Shown here: positions 1 through 8,405 of the stretch, one piece after another
How the letters are laid out: every line of letters begins with the position of its first letter
Numbering within the stretch: position 1 is the first letter of the stretch
NCBI GenBank assembly: GCA_009782405.1
Contig: WRJC01000045.1
Location: forward strand, 1-24,757
Source: Oscillospiraceae bacterium
GTDB lineage: Bacteria; Bacillota_A; Clostridia; Oscillospirales; WRJC01
Reading direction: 5' to 3'
DNA length: 24,757 nucleotides
Program-made: the position numbers and the translations under genes
The notes under the pieces: model-generated
What the model was told of the DNA's origin: nothing
The model's database searches: none
The model's input: only the letters and a program-made list of their open reading frames with translations

Positions 1-204
1 ACACAGTTATATATGGTGTTCACGAATACCGCGCCGGGAAAAAAATTATCAAAGAGCGGCAATATATTTCACTCGCGGAAAGGCGACAATCACGGGTTCG
101 GGCTTATGCGTATAGACAAGACCGTTGAGAAGTACGGTGGGTACATAGACCGCAACAGCGAAGACGGAGCGTTCACGACAGAAATATTACTGCCGATTCA
201 ATAA
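1..204 (+). CDS. GHKL sensor histidine kinase, 3' end only (AgrC-like)
   Basis: The open frame enters from the left edge (the first codons read TQLY) and ends at a TAA, so only the last 67 residues are present. They carry the end of an HATPase_c/GHKL ATP-binding domain: an NTAPGKKL stretch, a G2-type glycine box NHGFGL, and the usual closing strand with a GGYID turn and TTEILLPIQ. This tail is typical of the AgrC/quorum-sensing-type membrane kinases of Firmicutes, which phosphorylate LytTR-type response regulators. The sensor, membrane and dimerisation parts lie outside the window, as would a response regulator. A LytTR-like direct repeat just downstream fits control of the following ABC operon by this pair. 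The family call is fairly secure; the ligand cannot be known. Confidence 0.8.
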   Translation, partial: TQLYMVFTNTAPGKKLSKSGNIFHSRKGDNHGFGLMRIDKTVEKYGGYIDRNSEDGAFTTEILLPIQ

Positions 205-221
205 AAAATAATATAATGGGT

Positions 222-258
222 GCATTTCGTGTACGGAAACAAGCATTTCATGCACGGA
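222..258 (+). promoter_or_regulatory. Putative LytTR response-regulator binding site (direct repeat)
   Basis: Two 16-base copies of GCATTTCRTGYACGGA lie at 222-237 and 243-258. They differ at two positions and repeat with a 21-base period, two helical turns. LytTR regulators (AgrA, ComE, BlpR) bind imperfect direct repeats with about this period, placed just upstream of or over a weak -35. Here the second copy ends 25 bases before the -10 at 284. The adjacent AgrC-like kinase supports this reading. Regulator binding is inferred. Confidence 0.55.
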
Positions 259-281
259 GTGTACTTTTTTTATTTTTTCAT

Positions 282-289
282 GTTATAAT
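282..289 (+). promoter_or_regulatory. Extended -10 promoter of the first ABC operon
   Basis: A TG at 281-282 followed by one base and TATAAT at 284-289 gives an extended -10. No good -35 exists at the expected spacing, which is usual for activator-dependent promoters and fits the direct repeat just upstream. The ABC gene starts about 36 bases downstream. Confidence 0.5.
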
Positions 290-324
290 ACAGGACAGAA
301 TAAATACAGGGAGGTTGATATATT

Positions 325-2163
325 TTGGAAACAACGAAGAAAAAGAAAAAAGAAAAGCCATCATATACAACATGGCAAAATATTAGATTTACGTTATCAA
401 ATATGTGGAAATGGGATAAACTTCTCGTTTTTTTAAGCGTTACGCAGATTCCGTTAAAAGTATTATCGCTTTTAGCCGGATTATATATTGTAAGGCTCAT
501 AATCGCATTGATTGATAATGATTCAAACGCCGTAGTCTTTATCGTTCAGATTTCCGCTTTCGTCGCAGGAATTTTATTAATAAATATAATAAATAACATT
601 ATATCCGCAAAAATACAATGGCGGCAGTTTAAAATCCGATTTAATTATATGAATTTAATTAATTATAAGACTATGGACACCGATTATGAAAATATCGAAA
701 ACCCCGACGGAATGACTAAAATGCAAAAAGCGTCACAAACAATAAACAGCGACAATTCGGCTACGCAAAGCATTATGAACATTATAAATGAAACGGTTAC
801 CGGGGTTATTAGTATGGTCGCTCTATCAGCGATACTGACAACTGTAAACCCTCTACTTCTGCTCGTTATAACGGTGCTTACGCTTGTTCAACATGGCATC
901 CACCGCGCCGGAAACTATTGGGATTATAAAAACGGTGATAAGTGGGCTTTATTTTACCGCAAACTTGGTTATATCAACAACATTTCCGGGGATTTCGAGA
1001 GGGCTAAAGATATTCGGTTGTACAGTTTAAAAACATGGCTTCGCAACGTTTTTTCAATAGAATTGCGTAAATATATTAAATGGGAAAAAACGGCTGAAAA
1101 ACACGCTTTTATTTTCTTTGACATTAGTTATGCTATTATTTATTTATTAATATGCAACGGAATATCGTTTGCATATTTGATTATAAATGTCCTGAACGCT
1201 TCCATTACCATAGCTGACGCAATATTCTACTTTTCAGCTATCGGCACATTCACCAATGTATTAACCGGGATTATGTTCAGCGTCCGCGATTTGAACAAAA
1301 CCAGTTTGTCTATTTGCCATCTTCGCGAATTTTTAGAAATGGCGGATTATTTCAATAGAAACGAAGGCGCTGATATTCCTGAATCAGCCCCGGACATCGA
1401 ATTTAGAAATGTCAGTTTTACATACCCCAAATCTCAATATCAAGCATTGAAAAATATCTCTTTTACTATCAAAAAAGGCGAACGGGTAGCCATTGTCGGA
1501 CGTAACGGTGCGGGGAAAACGACGCTTGTAAAACTATTAACCGGATTATACCGAGCTTCTGACGGCTCTGTTTTAATTAATAATTATGACATTAATGAAT
1601 ATAACCACGATAAATATTATACGTTGATTTCTGCGGTATTTCAGGACATATATCTTTTTCCTGTATCTATTGCACAGAATATTTCATTTTGTGAAGAAAG
1701 CGATATAAACAATGATATGTTATCGAAAACAATACAATTTGCCGGACTGCAAAATAAAGTCGATAAACTTCCTGACGGTCATAACACAATTTTATTAAAA
1801 AGCGTCATTGAAAACGCTATCGAATTATCGGGCGGCGAGAAGCAAAAATTGGCGTTAGCCCGCGCATTATATAAAGACGGACTTTTACTTATACTCGACG
1901 AGCCGACAGCCGCGCTTGACCCTATCGCAGAAAACGAAATGTACCTGCAATATAACCGATTTGCTCAAAACAAGACATCTGTTTTCATTTCACATCGGTT
2001 ATCAAGTACCCGTTTCTGCGACCGTATTTTCTTTTTAGAAGATGGGCAGATAATAGAATCCGGCTCTCACGACGAATTAATGAAATTAAATGGAAAATAT
2101 GCGGAAATTTTTAATATCCAGAGCTATTACTACAAGGAGGAAATAAATCATGAAGAATCTTAA
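325..2163 (+). CDS. ABC exporter half-transporter (fused membrane and ATPase domains)
   Basis: This 612-residue protein starts at TTG, preceded by a GGGAGG ribosome site at 309-314. The N-terminal half holds about six hydrophobic segments (roughly residues 33-63, 69-95, 155-187, 262-290 and 295-320). The C-terminal ATPase has Walker A GRNGAGKT (392-399), a Q-loop FQD, signature LSGGE (501-505), Walker B ending in DE (525-526), D-loop ALDP and switch His557, so it should hydrolyse ATP. No C39 peptidase domain is present. It overlaps the next ABC gene by 14 bases, and the two probably form a heterodimeric exporter in the cytoplasmic membrane. Control by the upstream AgrC-like kinase suggests peptide export or self-protection, but the substrate is unknown. 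Confidence 0.9.
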   Translation: METTKKKKKEKPSYTTWQNIRFTLSNMWKWDKLLVFLSVTQIPLKVLSLLAGLYIVRLIIALIDNDSNAVVFIVQISAFVAGILLINIINNIISAKIQWRQFKIRFNYMNLINYKTMDTDYENIENPDGMTKMQKASQTINSDNSATQSIMNIINETVTGVISMVALSAILTTVNPLLLLVITVLTLVQHGIHRAGNYWDYKNGDKWALFYRKLGYINNISGDFERAKDIRLYSLKTWLRNVFSIELRKYIKWEKTAEKHAFIFFDISYAIIYLLICNGISFAYLIINVLNASITIADAIFYFSAIGTFTNVLTGIMFSVRDLNKTSLSICHLREFLEMADYFNRNEGADIPESAPDIEFRNVSFTYPKSQYQALKNISFTIKKGERVAIVGRNGAGKTTLVKLLTGLYRASDGSVLINNYDINEYNHDKYYTLISAVFQDIYLFPVSIAQNISFCEESDINNDMLSKTIQFAGLQNKVDKLPDGHNTILLKSVIENAIELSGGEKQKLALARALYKDGLLLILDEPTAALDPIAENEMYLQYNRFAQNKTSVFISHRLSSTRFCDRIFFLEDGQIIESGSHDELMKLNGKYAEIFNIQSYYYKEEINHEES

Positions 2164-4030
2164 ACGAGATATGGCGCTGCTTATGCGCGGGTATAAAATT
2201 ATATTTTCCATCGACAAGTCGCTTATACCGCTTAATATTATTCGCTCCTTAATGGACGCAATACTGCCGTTTATTCTCATTTACGGTACTGCGGAAATCA
2301 TCAATGCGCTATCACGCGGCGACGAGGCAAAAAAAATATTTATGATATTGATTATAACAGTTATTTTAAGCTCTGCGGCGCACATTATAACCGAAGTTGT
2401 CTGGCGTACACTAAATGTCAAAGATAAATATTTTGAACAACAATTCAGTATGTATTTAAACGATAAAATATTGAATATGGATTATGGCAATATAGAAAAC
2501 CCTGAAACTCATTTAAAAAGACAGCGTATCGCCGAAATCCGCAATATGGGCGGCGGAGGTATCTGGAAATTAGTGTACCAAATCCGGGACGTAATCAGCG
2601 GTTTATTCACAATCGTTTTGTCCGTTGCTATCACTTACAGAGCTTTTACGACAGTACAATCAGACTTTCAGGGTGGATTTACATTTATTTTCACATCTCC
2701 GATAAGCGCCGTCGTATTATGTGCGTTGCTTCTTGCTATAATTTTATTGTCGATTCATTCTAATGCCTTGAATACTAAAAAATCTCATAAAGCATGGGAT
2801 GAAGCGATCCCGTTCAACAGAATATTCAACTATATATTATCTAACTATATGGCAAGTTATCATGCGGGGAAAGACATTCGACTGTATAACCAAAAACAAA
2901 TGATTATGGACAGTTTTAAAAGATTGATAAAAAATACCGAACCTACGTTAATAAAAATGGAACGCTGTCAAAGACAACACGGCAATATTACTGTTGCTTT
3001 GACATCGGCTCTCGAATGGCTGGTATATATTTTTGTTGGCGTAAAAGCGTTATATAAATTGATTGGACTTGGTGATTTGTTTAAATATATCAATGGAATC
3101 ATGCGGTTTGGCGAGGGATTAAAACAATTTCTCAATTCATTTAACGAACTTCGTACAAACAACGCATATCTCGAAATATTATATGAATTTCTCGATATAC
3201 CATCGAAAATGTATCACGGTACATTGAGCGTCGAAAAACGCAACGATAACGAATATGAGATAGAGTTTAAAAACGTATCGTTCAAATATCCCGGAAGCGA
3301 AAACTACGCGCTCAAAAACTTTAATCTAAAATTTAATATCGGTCAGCGAATGGCGGTTGTCGGCATGAATGGCAGCGGCAAAACTACGATGATAAAACTG
3401 CTGTGCAGATTATACGACCCGACAGAGGGCGAAATACTTTTAAACGGGTTCGATATAAAGAAGTATAAATATGACGAATATATGGGGATTTTCAGCGTGG
3501 TATTTCAGAATTTCAAATTGTTTTCGTTCTCGCTCGGTCAGAATGTAGCGGCGGCTGTTGATTATGCCAACGCACAGGCAGAGAAGTATATAGAAATGGC
3601 AGGGCTTAAAGAGAGATTTAGTGAAATGCCGAAAGGTATGGAAACGCCGTTGTATAAAGATTTTGAGGAAGACGGCGTGGAAATATCGGGCGGCGAAGCG
3701 CAGAAAATCGCACTTGCCAGAGCGTTGTATAAAAACGCGCCGTTTATCGTTTTGGACGAGCCAACCGCCGCGCTTGACCCGATTGCGGAGTTTGAAATAT
3801 ATTCTAAATTTAATGAAATAGTCGGCGACAAGACGGCGATATATATTTCACACCGTTTATCTTCCTGCCGCTTCTGTGACGACATCGCTGTGTTCCATGA
3901 AGGCGAATTGATACAACGAGGCAATCATGACACTTTACTTGAAAATGAAAGCGGAAAGTATTATGAATTATGGAACGCACAAGCGCAATATTATCAAGAA
4001 AATAGAGATAAAAAGGATGGTGTAACTTGA
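2150..4030 (+). CDS. ABC exporter half-transporter, partner of the upstream gene
   Basis: This 626-residue protein has an ATG start behind AAGGAGG (2135-2141), inside the end of the previous gene. It has a membrane domain of about six segments and a complete ATPase: Walker A GMNGSGKT (405-412), Q-loop FQN, signature ISGGE (512-516), Walker B with D536-E537, and H568. The architecture matches its neighbour and both share the unusual TAALDPIAE D-loop region, pointing to an old duplication and heterodimer formation. Both ATP sites look competent. It is translationally coupled upstream and downstream (its TGA lies inside the TTGA start of the next gene). Exporter class is confident; the cargo could be a peptide, bacteriocin or lipid. 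Confidence 0.9.
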   Translation: MKNLKRDMALLMRGYKIIFSIDKSLIPLNIIRSLMDAILPFILIYGTAEIINALSRGDEAKKIFMILIITVILSSAAHIITEVVWRTLNVKDKYFEQQFSMYLNDKILNMDYGNIENPETHLKRQRIAEIRNMGGGGIWKLVYQIRDVISGLFTIVLSVAITYRAFTTVQSDFQGGFTFIFTSPISAVVLCALLLAIILLSIHSNALNTKKSHKAWDEAIPFNRIFNYILSNYMASYHAGKDIRLYNQKQMIMDSFKRLIKNTEPTLIKMERCQRQHGNITVALTSALEWLVYIFVGVKALYKLIGLGDLFKYINGIMRFGEGLKQFLNSFNELRTNNAYLEILYEFLDIPSKMYHGTLSVEKRNDNEYEIEFKNVSFKYPGSENYALKNFNLKFNIGQRMAVVGMNGSGKTTMIKLLCRLYDPTEGEILLNGFDIKKYKYDEYMGIFSVVFQNFKLFSFSLGQNVAAAVDYANAQAEKYIEMAGLKERFSEMPKGMETPLYKDFEEDGVEISGGEAQKIALARALYKNAPFIVLDEPTAALDPIAEFEIYSKFNEIVGDKTAIYISHRLSSCRFCDDIAVFHEGELIQRGNHDTLLENESGKYYELWNAQAQYYQENRDKKDGVT

Positions 4031-4212
4031 ACAAAAATGAATGGTTATTATGTCCTATTTGCAAAAATAAAACCCGTATAAAACTTCGACAAGATACAAC
4101 GCTTTTGAATTTCCCGTTGTTCTGTCCAAAATGCAAACAGGAAACATTAATAAATGTAGGTCAATTACATATTACCGTTATCAATGAGCCAAACTCGCAG
4201 ACGCAGAGATAA
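4027..4212 (+). CDS. Cysteine-rich KTR-type small zinc-ribbon protein
   Basis: This 61-residue protein has Cys-x2-Cys pairs at C9/C12 and C33/C36, a typical rubredoxin-like or zinc-ribbon knuckle arrangement, with the KTR triplet at 15-17 that names the cysteine-rich KTR family. The start is TTG, overlapping the stop of the upstream ABC gene, with a purine-rich AAAGGATGG before it. Members are common in integrative elements of Firmicutes; their function is unknown. Translational coupling suggests it belongs to the exporter operon, perhaps as a small nucleic-acid-binding or accessory protein, but that is inference. Confidence 0.8.
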   Translation: MNKNEWLLCPICKNKTRIKLRQDTTLLNFPLFCPKCKQETLINVGQLHITVINEPNSQTQR

Positions 4213-4727
4213 CAACATCGGGGTCAATTTGTCCTGATATTGTACGGTGGGGAGCGCGACGGGGACGAAAAACGGGGGAACGATATGCCCGCCCTCCTCA
4301 CCGAAAACGCACCGTGATTTTCTCGCAATCCGCTCGAAAATTCCGCCCCGTTTTCCTGCCGCTAAAACCCGCGCCGCCAACGATGGCGGCAGCGCGAGTT
4401 TTCCCGTCAGTCGGAGGGCAGGCATAACACACTAGACTTTGCCTACGGCAAAGTGTGTGCCAAAGGGGAGTGCGCCCCCTTTGGAAACCCCGGAGAAATT
4501 GCCCTGCGTTCGCTTGCCAGTCCGCACAAAGCCGTTGGTTTTGGCTGACTGCCGCGTTCCCTTCGGGCAATAAAAAAGCCGTTTGAATGTCCTTGCTACT
4601 GCTGGGACATTCGGCGGCTTTTTTGGGGAACGGGGATGCGACGAAAAACAAAAATATCGACCGTTGACGTTAAAATCATTTTTGCTAAACAACCGCAAAA
4701 ATAATTTTAAAATAACCGAAATATGAC
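4213..4727. other. GC-rich non-coding island with stacked hairpins
   Basis: No convincing gene lies between the KTR gene and the promoter of the DUF488 cassette. From about 4240 to 4560 the sequence is much richer in G+C than the AT-rich genes on both sides. Two adjacent hairpins stand out: CTTTGCC/GGCAAAG with outer CACAC/GTGTG arms (4428-4459), and CCAAAGGGG/CCCCTTTGG (4460-4484). A terminator follows at 4572. The minus-strand open frames here have no recognisable domain. It could be a remnant of an element backbone, a structured RNA or a spacer between cargo modules. Confidence 0.5.
4572..4624 (+). terminator. Rho-independent terminator
   Basis: AAAAAAGCCG pairs with CGGCTTTTTT, enclosing a second stem GAATGTCC/GGGACATTC. 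The T-run at the end suits rightward termination, and the A-run at the front would also allow leftward termination. It insulates the DUF488 cassette from upstream transcription. Confidence 0.8.
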
Positions 4728-4756
4728 TTGACAAAACTATAAATATCAATTATAAT
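4728..4756 (+). promoter_or_regulatory. Consensus sigma-A promoter of the DUF488 cassette
   Basis: A perfect TTGACA at 4728-4733 and a perfect TATAAT at 4751-4756 are separated by exactly 17 bases. The sequence around and after the -10 (4750-4768) closely matches that at the XRE gene promoter (6532-6550), so both may share an operator. Such a strong promoter would be expected to need repression. Confidence 0.85.
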
Positions 4757-4798
4757 ATTAGTATCACGTATGTTTTTATATATTACAAAGGTGAAAAA

Positions 4799-5671
4799 AT
4801 GATTATGAATAACAATCACCCAACATATAAGCGGCAACGCTTTCTTTTATCATTTATACAACAAATTGACGATAGTGTATCCTCTACCGATTTGCAAAAA
4901 TTGGTGTTTCTGCATACGATGAAAGAAAACTCGGATTTTTATGAATTTCTGCCTTATAAATTCGGAGCATATTCATTCCAGCTTGCCGAAGATGTGGATA
5001 TTCTTTGCAAAGACGGATATTTATCAGTTAAAAATATGCGAGTTAGTACAGCAGATGAATATCTGCAAGAAAGTTTATTTGATTTTGGAATTGACCTTGA
5101 ACGAGGGGATAACCTTATTCGTAAAGCGTACCGCGCATATCCTTACTATACTATCAATAGCGAAATGATACCACGTCTTTTTTATGGAGAAGAAGCGGAA
5201 TCTTTTATCGTTGAAAGGCAGAAATATAATCAGTCTATCCAAACTTTATTTACAATAGGTTATGAGGGTAAAAGGATAGAAGCGTTTATAAACATTTTAA
5301 TTCACAACGGTATCAAGTTATTATGTGACGTTCGTAAAAATCCTTTAAGCCGAAAGTTCGGATTTTCAAAGAATAAACTCGAACATATAACGGCAACAGT
5401 CGGAATTAAGTATGTTAATATACCCGACCTCGGAATTGAAACTGACAAGCGAAATTCGCTTGAAACATCGGAAGATTATGAGAACCTGTTCAACGCATAC
5501 GAAAAGACATTACCGAACCTTGTCCTGTATCTTGAGCGGGTATATTTGCTGTTACGTTCTAACGTCCGTATTGCTTTAATGTGTTATGAAAAAGACGCAG
5601 ATTTGTGTCACAGACATGTTGTCAGGGATTATATTAAAAATGTGTATGAAGTAAGGAGCGAAGATTTATAA
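4799..5671 (+). CDS. Panacea-like/SocA-like domain fused to DUF488
   Basis: This 290-residue protein starts at ATG after AAAGGTG. The C-terminal half is clear DUF488: TIGYEG at 152-157, the DVR-x2-PLSR motif at 177-185, and a closing cysteine-rich CYE...CHRH motif (C262, C270-H273). The N-terminal part (about 10-120), with LQKLVFLHT, FLPYKFGAYS and a DGYL stretch, resembles the Panacea (DUF4065/SocA) antitoxin-type domain; this assignment is less certain. DUF488 proteins have no settled biochemical role. The gene shares one base (TAATG) with the next one, so the two products probably act together. It sits between an exporter module and a recombinase, the usual place for defence or stability cargo. 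A toxin-antitoxin or defence role is inference. Confidence 0.75.
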   Translation: MIMNNNHPTYKRQRFLLSFIQQIDDSVSSTDLQKLVFLHTMKENSDFYEFLPYKFGAYSFQLAEDVDILCKDGYLSVKNMRVSTADEYLQESLFDFGIDLERGDNLIRKAYRAYPYYTINSEMIPRLFYGEEAESFIVERQKYNQSIQTLFTIGYEGKRIEAFINILIHNGIKLLCDVRKNPLSRKFGFSKNKLEHITATVGIKYVNIPDLGIETDKRNSLETSEDYENLFNAYEKTLPNLVLYLERVYLLLRSNVRIALMCYEKDADLCHRHVVRDYIKNVYEVRSEDL

Positions 5672-6501
5672 TGTCCGAAAAGAAAAGGATTTATATTGTT
5701 GTGAAAACTTATCCGACAATTTCAAAAGAATATTCGGAGCTTGTCTGCACGGCGGGAGTTCTTGAAGATGGTTCGTGGATACGCTTGTATCCCGTACCGT
5801 TCAGAAAACTTGATTTCGACCAGCAATATCCAAAATATACATGGGTAGAAGTTGAGGTAGAGCGTAATACAAAAGATTTTCGCCCTGAATCTTATCGCCC
5901 GGCGTTAAATACTATTACAGTTGGCGATAAACCGAAAAAGGTTGATTGGGAAGAACGTCGCGGGCTTGTGTTCAAGAATAAAAAAGTTTATACGAATTTA
6001 CAAGAGTTGGTTGATAAGGCAAAGAGCGACCATACTTCTCTTGCTATATTTAAGCCGACGAAAGTTCTTGACTTTGTTGCTGAACCTGCTGACCGTGATT
6101 GGGATGCTGATAAACTGTCGATACTGCGCGGATTATCACAACAATTAAGTTTGCTTCAAACGCCGGAAGAAATAGAAGCGGAGTATAAAGTTGTTCCGAA
6201 AGTTCCGTACAAGTTTTCATATAAGTTTGAAGATGACAGCGGTAGGCAGTCCACGTTAATGATTGAGGATTGGGAAACCGGTATGCTATATTTTCATTGC
6301 CTTGAACGTGCGGACGGAGACGAAAGCGTGGCAATAGCAAAAGTGCGAGAGAAATATTATAATGACTTCGCTCTCACCAAAGATTTGCACTTTTTTCTTG
6401 GAACTACTCTGGAGTTTCACATGATTTCAAAGAGTCCGTTTTTAATAATCGGTACATTTCACGCACCAATAAATAGTCAAATAAGTTTATTTGATATATG
6501 A
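5671..6501 (+). CDS. Unrecognised protein coupled to the DUF488 protein
   Basis: I do not recognise this 276-residue protein. It is soluble, without signal peptide or membrane segments. It opens with a short strand (RIYIVVKTYP), a conserved-looking ELVCTAGVLEDGSWIRLYPV segment, and an acidic/aromatic middle, and ends in strand-rich sequence closing with ISLFDI. The ATG overlaps the TAA of the DUF488 gene by one base and is served by AAGGAG at 5653-5658, so the two are made in a coupled way from the promoter at 4728. The pairing suggests a functional unit such as toxin/antitoxin or effector/sensor. The gene ends just before the XRE promoter region with no terminator seen. Confidence 0.75.
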   Translation: MSEKKRIYIVVKTYPTISKEYSELVCTAGVLEDGSWIRLYPVPFRKLDFDQQYPKYTWVEVEVERNTKDFRPESYRPALNTITVGDKPKKVDWEERRGLVFKNKKVYTNLQELVDKAKSDHTSLAIFKPTKVLDFVAEPADRDWDADKLSILRGLSQQLSLLQTPEEIEAEYKVVPKVPYKFSYKFEDDSGRQSTLMIEDWETGMLYFHCLERADGDESVAIAKVREKYYNDFALTKDLHFFLGTTLEFHMISKSPFLIIGTFHAPINSQISLFDI

Positions 6502-6531
6502 TACGGCGAATCTAAAAAGATATTAATTCGG

Positions 6532-6550
6532 TTATAATATTGTTATCATG
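6532..6550 (+). promoter_or_regulatory. -10 region and possible operator of the XRE-recombinase operon
   Basis: TATAAT lies at 6533-6538 with a weak -35. The 19 bases from 6532 match 4750-4768 at 16 positions, with consensus TTATAATATTNNTATCAYGT. A looser inverted pair GATA...TATC spans 6520-6547. A shared sequence at two promoters flanking an XRE repressor gene suggests it is the repressor's operator. Confidence 0.4.
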
Positions 6551-6564
6551 TTAGAGGTGAACGC

Positions 6565-6921
6565 ATGAATATTGTTGGAGAGAGATTAACAAGCCTCAGA
6601 AAAAGCATACGGCTTTCTCAAAAAGATTTTGCTGGAAAAGTTGGAATAACACAATCCGCTGTGAATCGTTACGAAAATAATCAATCGGAGGCTTCATATA
6701 AAACACTTTTATTGTACGCCGATTACTTTGATGTTTCGCTGGATTATATCTATGGACGCACAGACAAGCCGCAAGGAAAATTGTATGATTTCAAACCGAA
6801 ATTTGAAGATGACGAGGATATGCGGCAGTTTATAGAAATGTGTTTTGACCCAAGCACCCCCATGAGCGGAAAACTGAAAGATATGTTATTGCAGATGATG
6901 AAAGGGGGCACGGATAAGTGA
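6565..6921 (+). CDS. XRE-family helix-turn-helix repressor
   Basis: This 118-residue protein has a Cro/CI-type helix-turn-helix at about residues 7-61: RLTSLRKSIRLSQKDFA, then KVGITQSAVNRYENNQSEAS, then LLLYADYFDVSLDYIYGRTD. These are the five helices of the family, including the recognition helix QSAVNRYE. A short acidic C-terminal tail may serve oligomerisation. The start is ATG behind AGAGGTG. Its stop overlaps the GTG start of the recombinase, so it is co-translated with it and probably controls its level and its own promoter. A motif shared with the DUF488 promoter suggests it may also govern that cassette. Confidence 0.9.
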   Translation: MNIVGERLTSLRKSIRLSQKDFAGKVGITQSAVNRYENNQSEASYKTLLLYADYFDVSLDYIYGRTDKPQGKLYDFKPKFEDDEDMRQFIEMCFDPSTPMSGKLKDMLLQMMKGGTDK

Positions 6922-8405
6922 AAGGAATAATTTATGCCCGATATTCCAGCGATTCACAAACCGAAAATTCCATCGAGGGGCAACTCCGTGAATGCAAAGA
7001 ATTTGCTGAAAAGAACGGCATAATAATTTTAACCAGTTATATTGACCGGGCGTTATCTGCAAAGACTGCCAATCGCCCGGAGTTTCAAAAAATGATAAAA
7101 GACAGCGCGAAAAATCTGTTTGATGTCATTGTAGTCTGGAAGTTAGACCGTTTTGCAAGAAACAGATATGACAGCGCACATTACAAAGCAATATTACGTA
7201 AAAACGGCGTCAAAGTTATTTCCGCAACGGAATCTATTTCAGAAGATTCAACGGGTATTTTACTTGAATCCCTGCTCGAAGGTTACGCGGAATTTTATTC
7301 GGCTGAATTGTCCGAAAAAGTAACTCGTGGATTGACAGAAAATGCGTTGAAATGCAAATATAACGGCGGCGGTTTGCCTGTGGGTTATATTATTGACAGC
7401 GAACAATATTTTCAAATTGACCCGCTCACCTCTCCTGTGGTGTTGGAATCGTTCAAACGATATGATAAGGGCGCGACTATTGTTGAACTTGTGCATTGGA
7501 TGAACGAAAAAGGCATACAGCCACACAGAGGCAAAGACATGGGTATTGACAGCGTTAAACGACTTCTGAAAAATCGCCGTTACATCGGAGAGTACATATA
7601 CAGCAAGACCGCTATCCCAAACGGCATTCCGGCGATTGTGCCGCTTGATTTGTTCGGGCGCGTACAGGAACGGCTTGCCAAAAATAAAAAAGCTCCTGCC
7701 AGATTCAAGGCAAAAGAAGATTTGTATTTGCTATCTACGAAACTTCATTGCGGATTATGCGGAGCGTTCATGGTAGGCGAAAGCGGTACAAGCAAAACGA
7801 TGAAATTTCATCAATATTACAAATGCGTCAGCGCAAAAAATCATAAAGGCTGTAAAAAGAAATCCGTCAAAAAAGTATGGATTGAGGACATCGTAATAAA
7901 CGAAACTATGCGGACAATCATGAGCGATTCGGTTGTGGAGTATATTGCCGATTTAGTAATGGAACTTCAACATCGGGAAAATACGGACTTACCCCGTTTC
8001 AAGGAACAGCTTACAGAAACGGAAAAAGCCATTGAAAATATGCTGAACGCTATTCAGCAAGGCATTTTCAATAAGTCAACAAAACAAAGACTTGACGATT
8101 TGGAAGCGACTAAAAGTGACCTTGACATAAAAATTTTGCAGGAAGAAATGCAGCGACCATTGTTGACAAGGGAGCAAGTCATTTTTTGGATTCACCGTTT
8201 CCGAAAACTTGACATTACACAAGCAGACCAACGACAACGGTTGATTGACAGTTTCGTGAACGCGATTTACTTATATGATGATAAACTCGTTATCACGTTT
8301 AACTACAAAGAGGGCTGTAAAACCGTTGAATTATGTGATATAATGGGGGTAGAGGGTAATATTGCGCCCCGTTCGGATATGTGTGCGGGTGGCGCACCAA
8401 AATAA
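6918..8405 (+). CDS. Large serine recombinase (integrase/excisionase of a mobile element)
   Basis: This 495-residue protein has a GTG start in a GTGA overlap with the XRE gene. The resolvase domain opens with YARYSSDSQ (Arg8 and nucleophile Ser10) and contains the KLDRFAR motif (75-81). A recombinase domain follows (about 155-265, from GGGLPVGYI to the NRRYIGEY region). Then comes a zinc ribbon with Cys278, Cys281, Cys303 and Cys312, and a coiled-coil segment (about 350-410) as in TndX/phiC31-type enzymes. All key parts are intact, so it should be active. Such enzymes join attP and attB and usually sit at the element end beside the attachment site, which makes the 3' side of this gene the place to look for a junction. 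Confidence 0.93.
   Translation: MKGIIYARYSSDSQTENSIEGQLRECKEFAEKNGIIILTSYIDRALSAKTANRPEFQKMIKDSAKNLFDVIVVWKLDRFARNRYDSAHYKAILRKNGVKVISATESISEDSTGILLESLLEGYAEFYSAELSEKVTRGLTENALKCKYNGGGLPVGYIIDSEQYFQIDPLTSPVVLESFKRYDKGATIVELVHWMNEKGIQPHRGKDMGIDSVKRLLKNRRYIGEYIYSKTAIPNGIPAIVPLDLFGRVQERLAKNKKAPARFKAKEDLYLLSTKLHCGLCGAFMVGESGTSKTMKFHQYYKCVSAKNHKGCKKKSVKKVWIEDIVINETMRTIMSDSVVEYIADLVMELQHRENTDLPRFKEQLTETEKAIENMLNAIQQGIFNKSTKQRLDDLEATKSDLDIKILQEEMQRPLLTREQVIFWIHRFRKLDITQADQRQRLIDSFVNAIYLYDDKLVITFNYKEGCKTVELCDIMGVEGNIAPRSDMCAGGAPK

Noticed and set aside
4165..4749. Minus-strand open frames in the GC-rich island
   Set aside because: Three overlapping frames with Arg/Pro-rich sequence, no domain, and hairpins and a terminator inside them; treated as non-coding.
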